Shown piece by piece: positions 59,836-64,000 of a stretch of 64,000 bases of DNA. The translations under genes and the position numbers were made by a program. This DNA comes from Paenibacillus sp. LHD-38. GTDB lineage: Bacteria; Bacillota; Bacilli; Paenibacillales; Paenibacillaceae. The notes beneath the pieces are model-generated. The model was not told where the DNA came from, did not search any database, and saw nothing but the letters and a program-made list of their open reading frames with translations. The stretch lies in contig NZ_JAVIFU010000009.1 in the NCBI RefSeq assembly GCF_031157315.1, forward strand, positions 62,001 to 126,000. Direction: 5' to 3'. Position 1 is the stretch's first letter. Each line of letters begins with the position of its first letter.

Positions 59836-60050
59836 TTCTCTCAATCCTCCAGCCTATAATTCGATATGTACGGAACTCGTCAGGTCGTAATCATTAACAT
59901 ATTTGCGAATAGCCGTTCTCTGTTAAATATTATTTGTCAAGAAATCTTTTTACATATACAATAAATGAGTAGATATTACCTAGGTTTAAGTCGATTTTTC
60001 ATCTAGAAATAGCATACTCAATCGCCATACCGCTGTTGAACTGACGTTAG

Positions 60051-60070
60051 GTTAATATTTTTATTAACCT
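60051..60070. promoter_or_regulatory. perfect inverted repeat, candidate ArsR-type operator
   Basis: GGTTAATATTTTTATTAACC is a perfect dyad (7-base arms, 6-base centre) between the divergent GH43 and ArsR-type genes, about 70 bases before the regulator start. A probable binding site for that regulator. Confidence 0.6.
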
Positions 60071-60138
60071 CCCCCTCGATATGACCGCCTTGAATTAGAA
60101 CAATTTCGTTTGTTAAAAACGTGAAGCGGAGTGAAAGC

Positions 60139-61053
60139 ATGAAAATCGATATTTCAGATACTCATTTACCCATCTATGAAGCATTAGCCAGCGATGTCCG
60201 GCTTCGAATTATTCAACTGCTTGCCCTGCAGGAAATGAACATCAAGGATCTTGCACAAGCGCTCGAGCTCAGCAGTCCGATCATGACCATGCATGTGAAG
60301 AAGCTGGAGAAAGCCGGACTAATCAACTCAGAGATGGTCTCAAGCAGCGGCGGCACCAAAAAAATGTGCAAGCTCATCACTGACAGCATTGAAATTGATT
60401 TCCCTTCCAAGAAGCGTCCCGCACTGCGCACCTATCACGAAAACATCGTTTCCATTGGTCATTACACGGACTTTGAAGTGGAGCCGACCTGCGGCCTCGC
60501 TACAACCGTCAAAGTAATCGGCATGTTCGACGAGCCTCGCTTTTTCCTTGATCCCGAGCGTATGAATGCCAAAATATTATGGTTCAGCAGCGGCTTTATC
60601 GAATATAAGATGGCCAATTTCCTGCTCAAAAGCGAGAAACCTACCGAGCTTGAAATCTCGTTTGAAATCTCGTCTGAGGCGCCTTTTGCCAATGAAAATT
60701 GGCCATCCGATATTTCCTTTTACTTAAACGGCACAAAGATCGGCCTATGGACCAGTCCAGGTGACTTCGGCGGGAAACGCGGCAAGTACACGCCTGACTG
60801 GTGGTGGGACGAGATTAATCAATATGGGCTGCTCAAGGTGCTGAAAATAACGTCAAACGGTACCTTTATCGATGGCCAGCAAATTTCAGACGTTACCCTA
60901 GATGAGGTTAACATCCTCAGCAAGCAATGGAAGTTCCGCATTGCGGTCGAGGAGGATGCCGAAAATGTTGGAGGCGTCACTTTATTCGGCTCCGGCTTCG
61001 GCAATTATAATCAAGACATCGTCTTTAAGCTTTATTACGAAAGAAACGAGTAG
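60139..61053 (+). CDS. ArsR-type winged-helix regulator with large C-terminal sensor domain
   Basis: About 304 residues. The N-terminal 85 residues are an ArsR-like winged helix (IYEALASDVRLRIIQLLALQEMNIKDLAQALELSSPIMTMHVKKLEKAGLI). The remaining 220 form a beta-rich domain with WFSSGFIEYKMANFLL, NWPSDISFYLNGTKIGLWTSPGDFGGKRG and TPDWWWDEINQYG, which looks like a carbohydrate-binding sensor and not a metal site. ATG at 60139 follows GCGGAG by seven bases. The divergent GH43 gene suggests that it responds to an arabinose-type oligosaccharide. Confidence 0.8.
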   Translation: MKIDISDTHLPIYEALASDVRLRIIQLLALQEMNIKDLAQALELSSPIMTMHVKKLEKAGLINSEMVSSSGGTKKMCKLITDSIEIDFPSKKRPALRTYHENIVSIGHYTDFEVEPTCGLATTVKVIGMFDEPRFFLDPERMNAKILWFSSGFIEYKMANFLLKSEKPTELEISFEISSEAPFANENWPSDISFYLNGTKIGLWTSPGDFGGKRGKYTPDWWWDEINQYGLLKVLKITSNGTFIDGQQISDVTLDEVNILSKQWKFRIAVEEDAENVGGVTLFGSGFGNYNQDIVFKLYYERNE

Positions 61054-61180
61054 AACCAGCGGCGCAAGCCGCAAGCTCTTCAGCCTGTAAATCGTAACCG
61101 ATTGCTTTGGGAGCTCTAACGTAAACCTCTTCCTAGCACTCCATCATATAAAACGGGATTCGTGATGGCTTTCAGCAAGT

Positions 61181-61367
61181 TTAGCTGGAAAAGCTCCCGT
61201 TAATTTTGAAGCAGGTACGTTCTCTGTGAAATTAGATGGAATTTCTCCCGTTAAACTTGTTGTTCTTAGCACTTGGATGTATTTTTGTTAAGATTAACGG
61301 GAGTTTTTCCCGTTAAATGCTCCAAAACAACCAATTCCAGAAAATTAACTGGAGTTTTTCCCGTTAT
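61181..61367. repeat. four copies of a 23-bp imperfect palindrome
   Basis: Copies at 61181-61203, 61232-61254, 61294-61316 and 61345-61367. Each begins TTA, has GGA at positions 7-9 or nearby and ends TCCCGTTA. The third is a nearly perfect dyad (TTAACGGGAG / CTTTTTCCCGTTAA-like arms). Spacings are 51, 62 and 51 bases. They fill the 400-base gap between the ArsR-type gene and the permease genes; no gene lies here. Confidence 0.7.
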
Positions 61368-61461
61368 ATTCGTCACCAACTCCATCACTCCTCAGCTAGA
61401 ATCAGCTGTTCCGACGAAAGCCTCCTGCATCTCGCATAAGAGCAGGAGCAGCTCGTCTTTT

Positions 61462-62442
61462 TTATTCCCCTGCGATACCGGAACGCTCGACGCTTTCCAC
61501 GAAATAACGCTGCGTGAACATGTACAGGATCAGGACTGGCAGGATCGTAAGCATAACCCCCGCCATGACTTGGTTTTGCAGCGTAGGCGCCATGCCGAGC
61601 GTGCCTGCGGATACCGAGCTCGATGCCTGCTGGAGATCCAAATTCGCGTTTCCGTTGAAGAAAGCCATATTTTGCGCCAGGTTGAAATATTCCGGTACGA
61701 GCAAATACATGTTAGGTTCGAACAAGTCATTCCAGTGCCACACGACCGAGAACAAGAAGACGACCAGCATCGCAGGCTTTGCGAGCGGGAACATGATCAT
61801 CCAATACGTACGGAACGCGCCTGCGCCGTCGATTCTCGCCGCTTCTTCCAGCACATTCGGGAGCGTCCGATAAAATTGGATGAAGATGAGCACGAACAAC
61901 GAGCCCTTCAGTCCATGTCCGAGCAGCGCCGGCACCACAAACGGCAAATGCGTGTTTACCCAGCCCAGGTCGAGGAAAAAGGTAAACAGCGGGACTACGA
62001 TAGTTTGCGGCGGCACAAGGAACGTAAACACCACCATCGCCAGAAACAGCGATTGGCCAGGAAAGCGGTAGCGCGCGAAGCCATAGCCCACGATCGAGCA
62101 GCTGATTACCTGCAGGATCCCGCTTCCGAACGAAATAATAACGCTGTTCAGCAAGCCCGGCCAGAAATTGATCTCTTCAAGCGCGATCGAATAATTCGTC
62201 AGGCTGAACTGCTTCGGAATCCATTGAATCGTAGCATCCGCCACGTCCTCCGGCCGCATGAGCGACTTCGATACCATATACAGCAGCGGATAGACGAACA
62301 CAAATGCCAAGCTAAGAATGACTAAATAGTAGAAGAACGTTCCGGCAACGCCTCGTCCGCGCTTCATCCACGTAATCTTCCAGACCGCTTCCGCTTTGCC
62401 CTGAAGGTCGGCATATTTTTCGGTCATACCAGGTGAACTCAT
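61462..62442 (-). CDS. sugar ABC transporter permease (MalG type)
   Basis: About 326 residues, six membrane helices after a 35-residue cytoplasmic N-terminus, with EAA loop VLEEAARIDGAGAFRTYWMIMFPLAKPA. The end YFVESVERSGIAGE is typical of MalG-like partners. An insertion near EYFNLAQNMAFFNGNANLDLQQ is not usual. ATG at 62442 after AGGGGG; overlaps closely with the upstream permease gene. Substrate unknown; different from the pair at 20447-22216. Confidence 0.9.
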   Translation of the reverse strand: MSSPGMTEKYADLQGKAEAVWKITWMKRGRGVAGTFFYYLVILSLAFVFVYPLLYMVSKSLMRPEDVADATIQWIPKQFSLTNYSIALEEINFWPGLLNSVIISFGSGILQVISCSIVGYGFARYRFPGQSLFLAMVVFTFLVPPQTIVVPLFTFFLDLGWVNTHLPFVVPALLGHGLKGSLFVLIFIQFYRTLPNVLEEAARIDGAGAFRTYWMIMFPLAKPAMLVVFLFSVVWHWNDLFEPNMYLLVPEYFNLAQNMAFFNGNANLDLQQASSSVSAGTLGMAPTLQNQVMAGVMLTILPVLILYMFTQRYFVESVERSGIAGE

Positions 62443-62447
62443 GCCCA

Positions 62448-63326
62448 CTACCCCCTACCTTCGGTCGCTGACAAGCTTTTGCGGAAAATGAAGAACACGA
62501 CCGCCAGCACGACCGAAATCACAATAAAGTAAATCCAGCCCATTGCCGAGCCGTAAGCGTAATTATTCGTTTTGAACACGTTGTTCATAATATGGTTCAT
62601 AATTTGATTGTCCGTTTTGGTGAACGAGTTCACCACGCTGTACAGCGTGTTCACGAACATCATCGGCATAATCATCGGGAAGGTGATTTTCCAGAAGCTC
62701 TCCCATTTTGTCGCTCCATCACATTTGGCCGCTTCATATAATGCAGGAGAAATCGTCTGTAAGCCCGCGATGAAAATCAAGATCTGTACGCCGGAATCCC
62801 ACATGACGAGCGTCAGCGAATCCGCATACTGGAGCAGCGGCTCCAAAATACTTTCCGGTATGAAGGCGTTCAGCTTGCTGAACAGGTCGTATTGGTAAAA
62901 AATTGGAAGCTGGGCAGCACCCTGCTCCAGCAGCTCCCGTAGAATCGCGCCCGACGCGATAATGACCGGCAGGAAGAAAATGCCGCGAAATAACGTACGG
63001 CCGCGAAATTGGCGATTGAGCAGCAAAGCGCTGAACATCGCAAAAATAAGAATCAGCGGCACCTGCGACAGCATCGTCGTAATCGTGCTTTGCAGCAGCG
63101 GAACAAAATCAATGTCCGTCGTGAAGGCAGCCCGGTAATGGGTTAAGCCAGTATAGGAAGCTTTTAGCCCTTCCTTCGTAACCTCTAGATTATTAAGCGA
63201 GTAATAGAGAGACTTGCCGAGCGGAATGACCATAAACAGCAAGAAACCGACTATCCAAATGGAAATGAACGAGTAGCCCTCAAAGATGTGACGGCCTCTC
63301 ATTGAGAGTCCTAATTTTTTGCCCAT
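62448..63326 (-). CDS. sugar ABC transporter permease (MalF type)
   Basis: About 292 residues, six membrane helices, EAA loop LYEAAKCDGATKWESFWKITFPMI. Second ATG (63326) has GGAGGGG seven bases upstream; the first overlaps that site. Forms a CUT1 importer core with the next gene. The binding protein is not inside the window and may lie beyond its right edge. Confidence 0.9.
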   Translation of the reverse strand: MGKKLGLSMRGRHIFEGYSFISIWIVGFLLFMVIPLGKSLYYSLNNLEVTKEGLKASYTGLTHYRAAFTTDIDFVPLLQSTITTMLSQVPLILIFAMFSALLLNRQFRGRTLFRGIFFLPVIIASGAILRELLEQGAAQLPIFYQYDLFSKLNAFIPESILEPLLQYADSLTLVMWDSGVQILIFIAGLQTISPALYEAAKCDGATKWESFWKITFPMIMPMMFVNTLYSVVNSFTKTDNQIMNHIMNNVFKTNNYAYGSAMGWIYFIVISVVLAVVFFIFRKSLSATEGRG

Positions 63327-63328
63327 GT

Positions 63329-64000
63329 TCATTCCCCTCCGTTCTGCATGAGATAGCCTGCCGCCGGAACAGAAAGTCCGTCTACCGTCGCCGGCTTACC
63401 GCCGTAATTGACAATAACCTTCGTCCCGTTTGCATAAGTCGTTCGATATACGTCCGTGCCCAGCTTCTCATGATCGGCAATCGCTTGATTCGAGATTGCT
63501 TTATAAATCGGCTCAAGCGCCTTGTATTCCTCGGCAGCATCATCAATCCAGGTCGTATACTGCGAGCTCCAAAGCCGATCCTCCAGCGTTCGCTGCAGCT
63601 TAGTCGTCGGCTCGTAGGTCAGCTCCAGACTAGGCAGCGCGCCGTATTCTACCATCCGCAGCAGCTCGTTTTGGGCATCGTTTCGCAAATTAATCGGCTT
63701 AGCCGCATAAGGCACTAGTCCGCGCACCGCGATTTGGTAGAAAGGTACGGTCTCGTCATTGTAAATAAAATGGCTGGAATCCAGCGGAATCCCGCTAATG
63801 CCGTCTATATGTCCGAGCATGTAGGCAAAGCCGTAATCGACCGATGCTCCGCCTGTCGCTTTGCGGACGTCATCTGCGGCTTTGACCCATACGGATGCCG
63901 TTTCGCCGCGATTTGTCAGCGATTTCGAATCAATATCGGAGTAAAGCGTATCTCCCCAGTAGGCGAGATGCACGCCTGAAATGCCCAGCTTCGCATAATC
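63329..64000 (-). CDS. DUF5696-like protein, C-terminal part (runs off the window)
   Basis: The frame is open to the window edge, so only the last 223 residues or so are seen (from DYAKLGISGVHLAYWGD). Text such as HLAYWGDTLYSD, YMLGHIDGISGIPLDSSHF, TYANGTKVIVNYGG and VPAAGYLMQNGGE fits the DUF5696 proteins that in Paenibacillus accompany sugar ABC permeases and have a glycosidase-like TIM-barrel look. The stop overlaps the permease start region, so they are in one operon. Function is not established. Confidence 0.6.
   Translation of the reverse strand, partial: DYAKLGISGVHLAYWGDTLYSDIDSKSLTNRGETASVWVKAADDVRKATGGASVDYGFAYMLGHIDGISGIPLDSSHFIYNDETVPFYQIAVRGLVPYAAKPINLRNDAQNELLRMVEYGALPSLELTYEPTTKLQRTLEDRLWSSQYTTWIDDAAEEYKALEPIYKAISNQAIADHEKLGTDVYRTTYANGTKVIVNYGGKPATVDGLSVPAAGYLMQNGGE

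Noticed and set aside
1..64000. tRNA or rRNA genes
   Set aside because: No cloverleaf-like or rRNA sequence was noticed on either strand.

Overview
The window looks like a piece of a Paenibacillus-type chromosome (Firmicutes, Bacillales). The signs are Gram-positive ribosome binding sites with GTG and TTG starts, a caa3 oxidase operon, a YhcN/YlaJ-type sporulation lipoprotein, CcpA-like cre sites, Rex sites, and plant-polysaccharide (arabinan-type) utilisation genes. The naming is an inference from gene content only.

Layout. 1-500: no gene, two hairpins. 503-4798 (-): GntR-controlled ABC export operon (permease, regulator, two ATPases, permease) with a promoter that has an operator inside it. 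5004-10399 (-): ctaCDEFG plus a DUF420 gene. 10768-15087: a sporulation-type lipoprotein, an aldo/keto reductase with a divergent HxlR regulator, a DUF421 membrane protein and a GTP cyclohydrolase II with a folded leader. 15185-28858: a carbohydrate locus with one operon (binding protein, two permeases, GH43 lipoprotein, GH2, GH43), a GntR/LacI-type regulator, a nearly identical second binding protein, and a divergent secreted sialidase-fold protein with ricin-type lectin repeats. 28944-29696: an SDR enzyme.

30266-56529 is the most unusual part and is visibly AT-richer. A 2183-residue secreted protein (47195-53746) joins a subtilisin protease to an Rhs/YD-repeat shell and a C-terminal toxin. 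Its immunity gene and a terminator follow. Downstream lie three more toxin-immunity pairs. Each toxin begins with the same 30-odd codons as the end of the Rhs core, is preceded by an identically placed TAG stop, and is followed by the same terminator. Between successive pairs sits a mobile module: replication-initiator gene, small XRE regulator divergent from a serine recombinase, a structured non-coding segment, and an IS110-family recombinase that ends at the seam. The arrangement reads as a last-in-first-out stack. My inference is that each incoming element fused a new toxin tip and immunity gene to the Rhs core and pushed the older tip downstream behind a stop codon. Module C (the oldest in this reading) is decayed. 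Upstream is a second subtilase whose signal peptide is cut off by one in-frame stop.

57325-64000: an NADH oxidase-type flavoenzyme behind two Rex boxes, a GH43 enzyme divergent from an ArsR-type regulator, four copies of a 23-bp repeat, and a second sugar ABC permease pair with a DUF5696-like gene running off the window.
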